A DNA stretch of 64,000 bases from positions 1 to 64,000 of the forward strand of contig JAQGOG010000119.1 of the NCBI GenBank assembly GCA_028293765.1, written 5' to 3'. The notes beneath the pieces were generated by a model. That model made no database searches. It was not told where the DNA came from and was given only the letters and a program-made list of their open reading frames with translations. Shown here in pieces: positions 43,252 to 50,714 of the stretch (position 1 is its first letter; each line of letters begins with the position of its first letter). This DNA comes from Gammaproteobacteria bacterium (GTDB lineage Bacteria; Pseudomonadota; Gammaproteobacteria; Steroidobacterales; Steroidobacteraceae). The position numbers and the translations under genes were made by a program.

Positions 43252-44511
43252 TCACGTCAACCTGCCAAAGCGCCGGAGGTCGAACGCGTCGATGGCAAAG
43301 CGGGGCGTGCGCGCGGCGACCAGATCTGCGATCAACTCGGCGGTGGGACCGGAGAGCGTCAACCCAAGATGCTGGTGACCGACCGCATATAACAGGTTAG
43401 GCGCGCCGCGGGCGCGCCCGATGCCGGGCAGATAATCCGGCAGGGTGGGGCGCGGCCCCATCCAGCTCGGGCCGTCAGGCTCACAACGGTAGCCCAGCGC
43501 GCGCAGCTTGGCCCGCAGTCGCGCCGGTTTGCGGGGATCCGGCGGCGCGTCGAGACCCGCAAACTCGAGATAACTCGAGCCTCTGAGGCGCGCGGCCATT
43601 GGAGTGACAACGACCTTTCGGTCCGAGTACACGATCGGGGCGTCCACTACAGGCTGGTGATCCGGCAACTCGACGTGATAACCCCGTTCGGCCTCCAGCG
43701 GAGCACGCAGCCCGAAAGATGCGAGCAGCGGGGGAGACCAGACGCCGGCGCACACGACTGCGGTTGCAACGCAGAACCGATCCGTGTCCGTAACGATTTC
43801 GATTTTATCGCCGCAGGGCCGCAGCTCGCGCACATTCGCACGCCGCACGGTCGCGCCGCGTTCCATTGCACCCGATGCGAGCGCGCGGGCCACTTCGGCC
43901 GGATCGAGCACATGAGCGCTGTCGGGAAACCACAAACCGGCAACTGTTGTCTCGGTGGCCTTCGCGGCCACCGAGCTCAACAGGTCCGCCGGGGCGGGAG
44001 CCGTGCGAACTTCTAACCGCCTCGCGTGGGTCGCTGCGCGCGCGGCCCGCTCGAGCGCCCCAGTGCCGAACCATACAGAGTAGTGGCCTCGACGCCTCAG
44101 CAGATCGCGGCGCCCGATTTCGCCAAGCAGGTGATCCAGAGAATCGGCCGCGTGCCGCACGAGCGGTGCGAGATGACGGGTATTGGCCTCCTGCCGGAAT
44201 GCTGCCACGACGAAGCGCGCGATCCATGGAGAGAGGCTTGCGACCCGCCGCAGAGGAATGTCGAGAGCGCCATCGAAGGCGAACAGCTCGCGCCAGAAGG
44301 CAAATACGAGTTGCTTCGACGGCAGCGGCTCGACCTGTTCGGTGGCGACGTGTCCGACATTGCCGAAGGAGGCGCCCGCCGTGGCTGGCGCGGCGCGATC
44401 CAGCAGCAGCACGGGCCTGCCTTCCATCGAGAGCGTGCACGCTACGGCGCAGCCGACAATCCCGGCGCCGATGACGGCAATGGGGCCCTTTCCGATCGTT
44501 CCGCTGGTCAT
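43252..44511 (-). CDS. FAD-dependent D-hydroxyproline dehydrogenase (DAO family)
   Basis: 419 residues. N-terminal FAD-binding Rossmann motif PIAVIGAGIVGCAVACTLSM with the acidic LLLDR end, and DAO-family SFGNVGHVATEQVEPLPS and GLTLSGPTAELIADLVA near the C-terminus. In this cluster (4-hydroxyproline epimerase and deaminase divergent) the best assignment is oxidation of cis-4-hydroxy-D-proline to 1-pyrroline-4-hydroxy-2-carboxylate, the second step of hydroxyproline catabolism (LhpB-type). By sequence alone a general D-amino-acid dehydrogenase remains possible. ATG 44511 is chosen; the frame continues upstream as an artefact. An operator-like palindrome lies 34 bases upstream of the start. Confidence 0.85.
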   Translation of the reverse strand: MTSGTIGKGPIAVIGAGIVGCAVACTLSMEGRPVLLLDRAAPATAGASFGNVGHVATEQVEPLPSKQLVFAFWRELFAFDGALDIPLRRVASLSPWIARFVVAAFRQEANTRHLAPLVRHAADSLDHLLGEIGRRDLLRRRGHYSVWFGTGALERAARAATHARRLEVRTAPAPADLLSSVAAKATETTVAGLWFPDSAHVLDPAEVARALASGAMERGATVRRANVRELRPCGDKIEIVTDTDRFCVATAVVCAGVWSPPLLASFGLRAPLEAERGYHVELPDHQPVVDAPIVYSDRKVVVTPMAARLRGSSYLEFAGLDAPPDPRKPARLRAKLRALGYRCEPDGPSWMGPRPTLPDYLPGIGRARGAPNLLYAVGHQHLGLTLSGPTAELIADLVAARTPRFAIDAFDLRRFGRLT

Positions 44512-44544
44512 GCGTGGCGCATCGCCCGTCTTGTCGGTCTGAGG

Positions 44545-44557
44545 GTATACCGTATAC
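44545..44557. promoter_or_regulatory. 13-bp palindrome in the divergent hydroxyproline promoter region (GntR operator candidate)
   Basis: GTATAC-C-GTATAC is a perfect palindrome with one central base, in the 84-base gap between the D-hydroxyproline dehydrogenase and the deaminase genes. GntR/FCD-type regulators of this class bind short GTATAC-like palindromes. The cluster encodes such a regulator, so this is the likely control site for both directions. Confidence 0.5.
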
Positions 44558-44595
44558 GATCGCCTTACATCCCTCAATCGTCCCATGGTGCCGCG

Positions 44596-45501
44596 ATGCC
44601 CACACCGCTCGCCTGCAACTGGTCCGGAGTCTTCCCGGCCGCCACGACGCAATTCGATCCGGATCTGAATGTAGATCTGTCGGCGACGCAGGGGGTCCAG
44701 GCGGCACTCGCGCGCGATGGCGTTCATGGAATGGTCGTTCTCGGCACCGTGGGTGAGAACAACTCCCTCAGTGCGGATGAGAAACGTACGGTGCTCAAGG
44801 CCGCGGTGGAGTCCGTTGGCGGCAAGGTGCCCATCATCAGCGGGGTTTCCGAGTTCACGACCGCCGCGGCGGCGGCATATGCCCGCGATGCGGAGCGTAT
44901 CGGGGTAGACGGCCTGATGGTCCTGCCGGCAATGGTCTATGTCCCTACGCCCGCCGAGTTGGAGCAGCACTTCCGCGCCGTCGCCCAGGCGACCGGGCTG
45001 CCGATCATGCTGTACAACAATCCGCCGGCCTATCGCGTCAACATCGAGTTGGGCACGCTCGGCCGGCTGGCTGAAATCGCCAACATCGTCGCCATCAAGG
45101 AATCGGCGCCTGACCCGCGCCGTTTCACGGATCTGTTCAATGCCTTTGGCGAGCGGTTCGTGCTGTTCGCGGGTCTCGACGACGTCGCGTTCGAGGGACT
45201 CTGCCTCGGCGCCAGGGGTTGGGTGTCTGGCCTCACGAACGCGTTCCCGCAGGAGTCGCTGCTGTTGTACGCGGCACTGCGCGCCGGGGATCTGGAAGGG
45301 GCCCGCCGCATTTACCGCTGGTTCATGCCGCTGTTGCACCTGGATGCCGAACACGATCTCGTACAATCGATCAAGCTGGCTGAAAGCCTCATGGGCCGAG
45401 GGTCGGAGCGCGTACGGCCGCCGCGGCTGCCGTTGGCCGGCCAGCGGCGGGAGCAGGTCGCGCAGATGGTACGGCGGGCAGCGGCTGCGCGGCCGGTGTG
45501 A
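44596..45501 (+). CDS. Dihydrodipicolinate-synthase-family lyase, likely 1-pyrroline-4-hydroxy-2-carboxylate deaminase
   Basis: 301 residues. A DapA-type TIM barrel with the Schiff-base Lys168 in IVAIKESAPDP, Tyr140 in LPIMLYNNPPAYR and GTVGENNSLSADEK in the phosphate/carboxylate region. Beside a 4-hydroxyproline epimerase and a D-hydroxyproline dehydrogenase, it is best read as the deaminase (LhpC/HypD-type) that turns 1-pyrroline-4-hydroxy-2-carboxylate into 2-oxoglutarate semialdehyde and ammonia. The family also contains aldolases, so the call depends on context. ATG 44596 begins the homology. It is first in a three-gene operon with 6-base and 5-base gaps. Confidence 0.86.
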   Translation: MPTPLACNWSGVFPAATTQFDPDLNVDLSATQGVQAALARDGVHGMVVLGTVGENNSLSADEKRTVLKAAVESVGGKVPIISGVSEFTTAAAAAYARDAERIGVDGLMVLPAMVYVPTPAELEQHFRAVAQATGLPIMLYNNPPAYRVNIELGTLGRLAEIANIVAIKESAPDPRRFTDLFNAFGERFVLFAGLDDVAFEGLCLGARGWVSGLTNAFPQESLLLYAALRAGDLEGARRIYRWFMPLLHLDAEHDLVQSIKLAESLMGRGSERVRPPRLPLAGQRREQVAQMVRRAAAARPV

Positions 45502-45507
45502 GGAGCC

Positions 45508-46506
45508 ATGAAGTCGGTATTTTTCTGCATTGACGGTCATACGGCGGGCAACCCGGTACGGCTCGTCGCGGGTGGCGCGCCGTTCTTGTCCGGCAACACG
45601 ATGAGCGAGCGGCGACAGGATTTTATGGCGCGTTTCGACTGGATCCGGCGCGGGCTGATGTTCGAGCCGCGCGGCCACGACATGATGTCGGGCGGCTTCA
45701 TCTACCCGCCGTTCGATCGCGCGAACGACGCGGCCATACTGTTCATGGAGACGAGCGGCTGCCTGCCCATGTGTGGCCACGGCACGATCGGCATCATCAC
45801 CTTCGCGCTCGAACACGGCCTCGTGCGCCCGCGCACATACGGCAGAATGAGTATCGAAGTGCCGGCGGGGCTCATCGGGATCGAATATGCCACGCAGGGT
45901 GACAAGGTCACGAGCGTTACAATTCGCAACGTGGCTTCCTACGTCGCCGCGCGGGGAGTTCGCATCGATGTGCCGGGACTCGGTCCCCTCACGCTCGACG
46001 TCGCGTATGGCGGCAACTTCTACGCTATCATCGAGCCGCAACAAGGTTACCGCGGTATCGACGAGTTGGGCGCCGCACGGATACTTTCGTTGAGTCCAGT
46101 CGTGCGCTCCCTGATGCGCGACGTGCTGGAGCCCGTGCATCCGCTCGATCCCACTATCCGCGGCGTGAGTCATGTCATGTGGACGGATCGGCCGAAAAGC
46201 GCGGGAGCGGACGGGCGCAACGCCGTGTTCTATGGGGACCGGGCAATCGACCGGTCTCCCTGCGGTACGGGAACGTCGGCGCGGCTCGCGCACCTGGCGG
46301 GGAACGGGCGCCTGAAGCAGGGCGATACGTTCGTCCACGAAAGCATCATCGGCAGCCGTTTCGTCGGTCGCGTGCAACAGACAGTGGACCTGGAGGGCAC
46401 GCCGGCCATTATCCCCTCCATCGAGGGCTCTGCTTACGCGACGGGGTTCAATACGGTCTGGATCGATCCGGCCCAGCCCTTTCCAACAGGATTTCAGGTC
46501 ACATAG
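45508..46506 (+). CDS. 4-hydroxyproline epimerase (proline racemase family)
   Basis: 332 residues. Both catalytic cysteines of the racemase fold are present: Cys89 in SGCLPMCGHGTIG and Cys252 in DRSPCGTGTSARLA. A Cys/Cys pair distinguishes proline racemases and 4-hydroxyproline epimerases from the Thr-containing 3-hydroxyproline dehydratases. The N-terminus CIDGHTAGNPVRLV and the length fit 4-hydroxyproline epimerase. It converts trans-4-hydroxy-L-proline to cis-4-hydroxy-D-proline, feeding the dehydrogenase encoded on the opposite strand. GGAGCC precedes the ATG. Confidence 0.92.
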   Translation: MKSVFFCIDGHTAGNPVRLVAGGAPFLSGNTMSERRQDFMARFDWIRRGLMFEPRGHDMMSGGFIYPPFDRANDAAILFMETSGCLPMCGHGTIGIITFALEHGLVRPRTYGRMSIEVPAGLIGIEYATQGDKVTSVTIRNVASYVAARGVRIDVPGLGPLTLDVAYGGNFYAIIEPQQGYRGIDELGAARILSLSPVVRSLMRDVLEPVHPLDPTIRGVSHVMWTDRPKSAGADGRNAVFYGDRAIDRSPCGTGTSARLAHLAGNGRLKQGDTFVHESIIGSRFVGRVQQTVDLEGTPAIIPSIEGSAYATGFNTVWIDPAQPFPTGFQVT

Positions 46507-46511
46507 GGAAC

Positions 46512-47168
46512 ATGTCCGAACCTCTAATCCGCACCGTGAGTGGCCAGCTCACGGCCCGCATCCGCGAGAAGATACTGAACGGGGCCTACCCGCCCGGCTC
46601 GGCGCTCCTGCAGGACGTGATTGCCGCGGAATTCGGGGTCAGCAAGATCCCGGTGCGCGAGGCGCTGGTGCAATTGCGGGCGGAAGGACTCGTGGACGTA
46701 TTCGCTCACCGCGGCTTCCAGGTGAGGCCGCTGTCGTCGCTGGAGGTGGATGAGGTATTCCGGCTCAGGCTGCAGATCGAGCCGGAGGCCGTGGCGGAGG
46801 GCGCGAGGCGAGCCTTGTCGACCGATTCCGAGGCGGCGCGACTGGCCTTCACGAACCTCAACGACGCGCTGGTGGCAGGCGAGTTGTACGACTCGGGCGA
46901 CCTGAATCGGAACTTTCACTTGGCGCTCATCGTGCCCAGGCTGCAGCCGGTGACGGCAGAGGTGCTTGGACGGTTGCATACGTTGTCGCAACGGTATGTT
47001 CGGATGCACTTGTTGCCAAGAGGGCGGGTGAAGCGGGCCACCAAGGAGCATACGGCGTTGTATGAGGCGTGGGCGGGGGGGAAGACCGCGGAGGTCAGCC
47101 GACTGACGCATGCGCATATTGAGACGACTCGAGAGGATCTCGCGCGGTTACTGCAGGCGCCCAAGTAG
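46512..47168 (+). CDS. GntR-family (FCD) transcriptional regulator of the hydroxyproline cluster
   Basis: 218 residues. The N-terminal winged helix is GntR (LTARIREKILNGAYPPGSAL, FGVSKIPVREALVQLRAEG) and the C-terminal helical FCD effector domain includes LRLQIEPEAVAEGARRAL and a His-rich end (EHTALYEAW, THAHIETTRED) that matches the metal/ligand site of FCD proteins. It is last of the operon with the deaminase and epimerase, five bases after the epimerase stop. It probably represses both divergent units in the absence of hydroxyproline, through the GTATAC palindrome. Confidence 0.9.
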   Translation: MSEPLIRTVSGQLTARIREKILNGAYPPGSALLQDVIAAEFGVSKIPVREALVQLRAEGLVDVFAHRGFQVRPLSSLEVDEVFRLRLQIEPEAVAEGARRALSTDSEAARLAFTNLNDALVAGELYDSGDLNRNFHLALIVPRLQPVTAEVLGRLHTLSQRYVRMHLLPRGRVKRATKEHTALYEAWAGGKTAEVSRLTHAHIETTREDLARLLQAPK

Positions 47169-47329
47169 CGCTGACCCGGCGCAGTCCTGATCGATAAAGG
47201 GACATTCGCGGCGCTCGTTGTGCGAAGCGTATTGTGCACCATACGTCGTTCCCCGTACGCTCTGCGGGCGGCCCGGAAGCTCACTCCCGGCCCGACTTGC
47301 GCGGGTGCTCTGCGTAAAGGAGGTCTTGC

Positions 47330-47383
47330 ATGAAGTCTTTTTCACCGACCGCATCGCGCCGCCTGTGGGACGCCAACTCATGA
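47330..47383 (+). CDS. 17-codon leader ORF coupled to the VOC gene
   Basis: ATG at 47330 is preceded at optimal distance by AAAGGAGGT, one of the best Shine-Dalgarno sequences in the window. The frame MKSFSPTASRRLWDANS ends with a TGA that overlaps the ATG of the VOC gene (ATGA). The VOC start itself has only a weak site. The layout is that of translational coupling, or of a leader peptide that controls downstream expression by ribosome position or codon supply. The peptide has no obvious run of one amino acid. Confidence 0.5.
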   Translation: MKSFSPTASRRLWDANS

Positions 47384-47796
47384 GCCGGCCGCGTTTCCAT
47401 CTGGCTTTCCCGGTGCGCGATCTGACCGAGGCGCGCCGTTTTTATGGCGGGCTGTTGGGCTGTGCCGAGGGGCGTTCCGCGCCGCAGTGGGTGGACTTCG
47501 ACTTCTACGGTCATCAGATCGTGGCACACCTGTGTGCTCCGGGCTCTGACACAGCCAGTAATGAAGTGGACGGCGAGAGCGTCCCGGTGCGGCATTTCGG
47601 CGTGATTCTCTCACTACCGGAATGGGAGTCCGTGACGCAGAAGCTGCGGGCGGCCCGGATCGATTTCATCATCGAGCCGCAGGTTCGCTTCAAAGGGCAG
47701 GTGGGCGAGCAGGCGACCTGTTTCTTCCTCGATCCTTCCGGCAATGCGCTCGAGCTCAAGGCATTTGCCGACGATGCGATGGTGTTTGCAAAGTAG
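47380..47796 (+). CDS. VOC superfamily (glyoxalase/dioxygenase-like) protein
   Basis: 138 residues. One pair of beta-alpha-beta-beta-beta modules: RFHLAFPVRDLTEARRFYGG at the start, VPVRHFGVIL in the middle, and FFLDPSGNALELKAF at the end, which supply the usual His/Glu metal ligands (His of HLAFPV, His of RHFGV, Glu of ALELK). Members include glyoxalases, dioxygenases and antibiotic-resistance proteins; this one most resembles uncharacterised single-domain members. Its ATG overlaps the stop of a 17-codon leader ORF that has the strong ribosome site. Confidence 0.87.
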   Translation: MSRPRFHLAFPVRDLTEARRFYGGLLGCAEGRSAPQWVDFDFYGHQIVAHLCAPGSDTASNEVDGESVPVRHFGVILSLPEWESVTQKLRAARIDFIIEPQVRFKGQVGEQATCFFLDPSGNALELKAFADDAMVFAK

Positions 47797-47907
47797 CTGC
47801 GCCTGGAGCGCTGCGCACCGTTCCCGCGCCCACGAGAATAATTCGTCTCTCTGTCGCCGCCCGCGGACAGTTTCGTAGCGCCGCCTCAGGCCGTACGCTC
47901 CCGTCCG

Positions 47908-48579
47908 ATGTGCAAGCGTCTTGTGATCCCGGAACAGGAGGATGCGGAGAATGAAATTTCCGTCACGCATCCCTGGTGGAAGTTCTCCGTGCGTTTCAAC
48001 GTCGCGGTTACGCAGAGAGTGCCCGTGGCCCGCCTCCACGACCTGGAAACTGAGGGCGTCATGATGCGCTGGGGGTTTGTGCCATCGCCCGAGGAGGGCG
48101 ATGAAACCCGTCCCGGCGCCGCGCACGTGCGCAGTGACGCCATTCTGGGCGCCCATGACTACCGTAAGGCTTGGCTTTACGGTCAACGGTGCGTGGTGCC
48201 TTTGGCGGGATTCTATATATGGCACCTTACCGCGGCGGGCGTCCACCAGCCGTTTTACGTGCGTCTCGTAAATCGCGCCGTTTTTGGTGTCGCGGCCCTG
48301 TGGGAACGCACCGTGATCGACGATGAGGACGTCATCGACAGCTGTGCGCTGATGACCGTTCCCGCGAATCCGCTGATGGCGGAGCTCGACGACAGGAGCC
48401 GGCAGATGCCCGCGATTCTGCGCCGGCAGGACTATCACACCTGGCTCACGTCGAACGCAGCTCGTGCGCAGGAATTATTGCAGCCGTATCCGCGCGACCG
48501 GATGGTGACCCACCCTGTGAGCCCGCTTGTGAACGATCTGAAGTACGACGATCCGCAGCTGATCCGACCCGCCTTATAG
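47908..48579 (+). CDS. SRAP-family (YedK/HMCES) protein lacking usual catalytic residues
   Basis: 223 residues. The fold is that of YedK/HMCES, which form a covalent bond through Cys2 with abasic sites in single-stranded DNA. Here Cys2 is kept (MCKRL, usual MCGRF), as are MRWGFVPS, RCVVPLAGFYIW, ALWERT and VPANPLM. The other key residues differ. The Asn of the NAR motif is His73 (HVRSD), Glu of GFYEW is Ile104 (GFYIW), and the His before RMPVIL is Ser164 (SRQMPAIL). It may bind abasic DNA without the normal chemistry, or have a new role. The ATG encodes the required initiator-Met/Cys pair. Confidence 0.85.
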   Translation: MCKRLVIPEQEDAENEISVTHPWWKFSVRFNVAVTQRVPVARLHDLETEGVMMRWGFVPSPEEGDETRPGAAHVRSDAILGAHDYRKAWLYGQRCVVPLAGFYIWHLTAAGVHQPFYVRLVNRAVFGVAALWERTVIDDEDVIDSCALMTVPANPLMAELDDRSRQMPAILRRQDYHTWLTSNAARAQELLQPYPRDRMVTHPVSPLVNDLKYDDPQLIRPAL

Positions 48580-48713
48580 CTCGCGTCCAGCCTCGTTTCG
48601 CCGGTTCCCCGGCTCGCCGCGCCGCATGGATCGTTTCAGGAGGGTGCCTCGAAGCGTATCCTTCGCCGCCAATTGGCATGCCAACGGCGTGCAGAAAGAA
48701 TCAAGGACCCTGC

Positions 48714-50714
48714 GTGAATCGACACCTTCGCCTGCTTCCGGTGACTGCACTCCTGTGTTGCGCTGCTGCCTGCCGCCCGACTTCGCCACCACCGCCACCA
48801 CCGCCAGTGGCGAGCGCGGAAGGCCGGTTCAGCACGCTCGAGCACGAGTACGCCATTTACATGATGAGCCGCTTCCCCGTCGTAGCGACTTACCTCGGCG
48901 GTTCGGCTTTCGATCCTTCGCTGGCTCACATCGACGGCAAGCTGCGTGACTACTCGGCAGAGGCGTTGAAAACCGAAGACGCTCGCCTGAGCGATTTCCG
49001 CGACGGCTTCACGGCGCTCGACGCCGGCAAGCTGTCGGCCAGGCGGCGGATCGATCGGTCGGTCGCGCTGGCGGAGATCGAGTTTCTGCTACACCAACAT
49101 CAGGTGCGCCGCCACCAGGAGCGCTCGCTCGATTCCTTCGTGGATGAGCCGTTTCGGGGCGTCGACTGGCAGATCCAGGGCATGACTCCCACCGGCGCTG
49201 CGACCTATGGCACGGATGCGGAGTGGCAGGAGGTCATTGCCCGCACCCGGGCGGTACCTGCGTATCTTGCGACGGCGGAGCAGCAGATTGCCGCCGGTGT
49301 AACGGCAGGTAACACGCCGGACTGGCGGGTTCTGCTGGAGTACGGTTTGCAGAGCACGAGCGCCGATGCCGAGTATTTCTCGAGGACCCTGCCGCAGCTT
49401 GCCGCGACGGACATCGCTTCGCAGCAGCGTGAGACCTTGCTCGAGGGTCTGCAGGCGGCGGCCAAGGACGCGGCTGCTGCTTACCAACACCTGCGCGCCT
49501 TCGTGGCGAGCACATTCTTCGACGCTCCCGCCGGCAAGGATGTGTCTGCGCTCAAGCCACAGTTTCGCGCCGACCGGTTCGTGTTCGGAGAGACGGAATA
49601 CAACTGGGCGCTGCATAACAACCTGCGGTTGACCACGACCGCCGGCGACCTGTTCACGCAGTCGTGGCCGGTCGTCGAGAGCACGCGCGCGACAATGGTC
49701 GCCACTGCCCGGGATATCGCGAAGAGTCACAGGTGGAAAGCGCCGGCCGCTGGGCCGGCGCTGGTCCGGATGGTGTTCGCGAAGCTGAGTCTGGATGCAC
49801 CCACCAGCGACGCCCAAATGATCGAAGGGTACCGCAAGACCGGTGAGGACCTCGTTGCCTATGCCCGCAAGACGGGCCTGTTCGATGTCCCGGCGGACTA
49901 CCGGCTGGATGTTACGGTGACGCCGCCGCCCCTGCAGAATTCCATCGAGGGAGCTGCGTACTATCCGGCGCCCCCGTTCAAGAAAACGGGCGTCGGTCGC
50001 TTCTATGTCACGCCTACCGGGAACAACCTCGCGGAGTTACGCCAGCAACACAACCGTGCGGCAATGGCCGATCTCGCGGCACATGAAGGTTTCCCAGGTC
50101 ATGACTGGCACTACAAGGTGATGACGCGGTTTCGAGACGGCATCTCGCCGGTGCGCTGGCTCACGCCCGGCGCCGTTGAAGACTCATCCTCGATGTGGCA
50201 GGACTCGATGGCCGCAGAAGGCTGGGCGCTGTATTCCGAGGCGCTGCTCAGCGAGCCGCAGAGCTCCGCGCCGAACGGGTTCTATTCGCCGGAGCAGCAT
50301 CTTTACCAACTTCGAGGGCAGCTCTACAGGGACCTGCGCGTACGCATCGACACTGGAATACATACAGGACGCGTGCAGTTCGATGAGGCGGTGACGTCAT
50401 TCTCGGAGGTCGTCGATTTTCTGCCCGGCTCCTGTCAGGACGCCAAGGCGCTCAAGGTCGAAGCCAAGCGTGCGAGCTGCGACGCGGCACGGCGTGCGGT
50501 CACGCGCTACTCGCGGTGGCCGACGCAGGCGATCACTTACGAGATGGGCAAGGGTCAGATCCTCGCGTTACGCCAGCGGGCGCAGCAGGAGTCAGGCGAG
50601 CGCTACTCGCCACAGCGCTTCCATCTCGAGTTCATGAAGCAAGGGACCATCCCCGCAGGCTACTTCGGCGACGAGTTGTTACAGGCGCTGAAAGGTCCAG
50701 TCGCGGCTCAGTGA
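48714..50714 (+). CDS. DUF885 family lipoprotein (putative metallopeptidase)
   Basis: 666 residues from GTG 48714 (AAGGA seven bases upstream). The N-terminus is a lipoprotein signal (RLLPVTALLCCAAAC, lipobox) followed by a Pro-rich linker. The DUF885 domain includes the metal-binding-like motif AAHEGFPGHDWHYKVM (HEGxPGH) and AEGWALYSEALL. Members are predicted zinc peptidases with a neurolysin-like helical fold. It is probably anchored in the periplasm. Its 3' end overlaps the convergent HtrA-like gene by seven bases. Confidence 0.88.
   Translation: MNRHLRLLPVTALLCCAAACRPTSPPPPPPPVASAEGRFSTLEHEYAIYMMSRFPVVATYLGGSAFDPSLAHIDGKLRDYSAEALKTEDARLSDFRDGFTALDAGKLSARRRIDRSVALAEIEFLLHQHQVRRHQERSLDSFVDEPFRGVDWQIQGMTPTGAATYGTDAEWQEVIARTRAVPAYLATAEQQIAAGVTAGNTPDWRVLLEYGLQSTSADAEYFSRTLPQLAATDIASQQRETLLEGLQAAAKDAAAAYQHLRAFVASTFFDAPAGKDVSALKPQFRADRFVFGETEYNWALHNNLRLTTTAGDLFTQSWPVVESTRATMVATARDIAKSHRWKAPAAGPALVRMVFAKLSLDAPTSDAQMIEGYRKTGEDLVAYARKTGLFDVPADYRLDVTVTPPPLQNSIEGAAYYPAPPFKKTGVGRFYVTPTGNNLAELRQQHNRAAMADLAAHEGFPGHDWHYKVMTRFRDGISPVRWLTPGAVEDSSSMWQDSMAAEGWALYSEALLSEPQSSAPNGFYSPEQHLYQLRGQLYRDLRVRIDTGIHTGRVQFDEAVTSFSEVVDFLPGSCQDAKALKVEAKRASCDAARRAVTRYSRWPTQAITYEMGKGQILALRQRAQQESGERYSPQRFHLEFMKQGTIPAGYFGDELLQALKGPVAAQ

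Noticed and set aside
44512-46377. Extension of the dehydrogenase frame into a 1041-codon ORF on the minus strand
   Set aside because: The dehydrogenase homology starts at 44511; the extension runs antisense to the deaminase and epimerase genes, whose catalytic residues are all in place.
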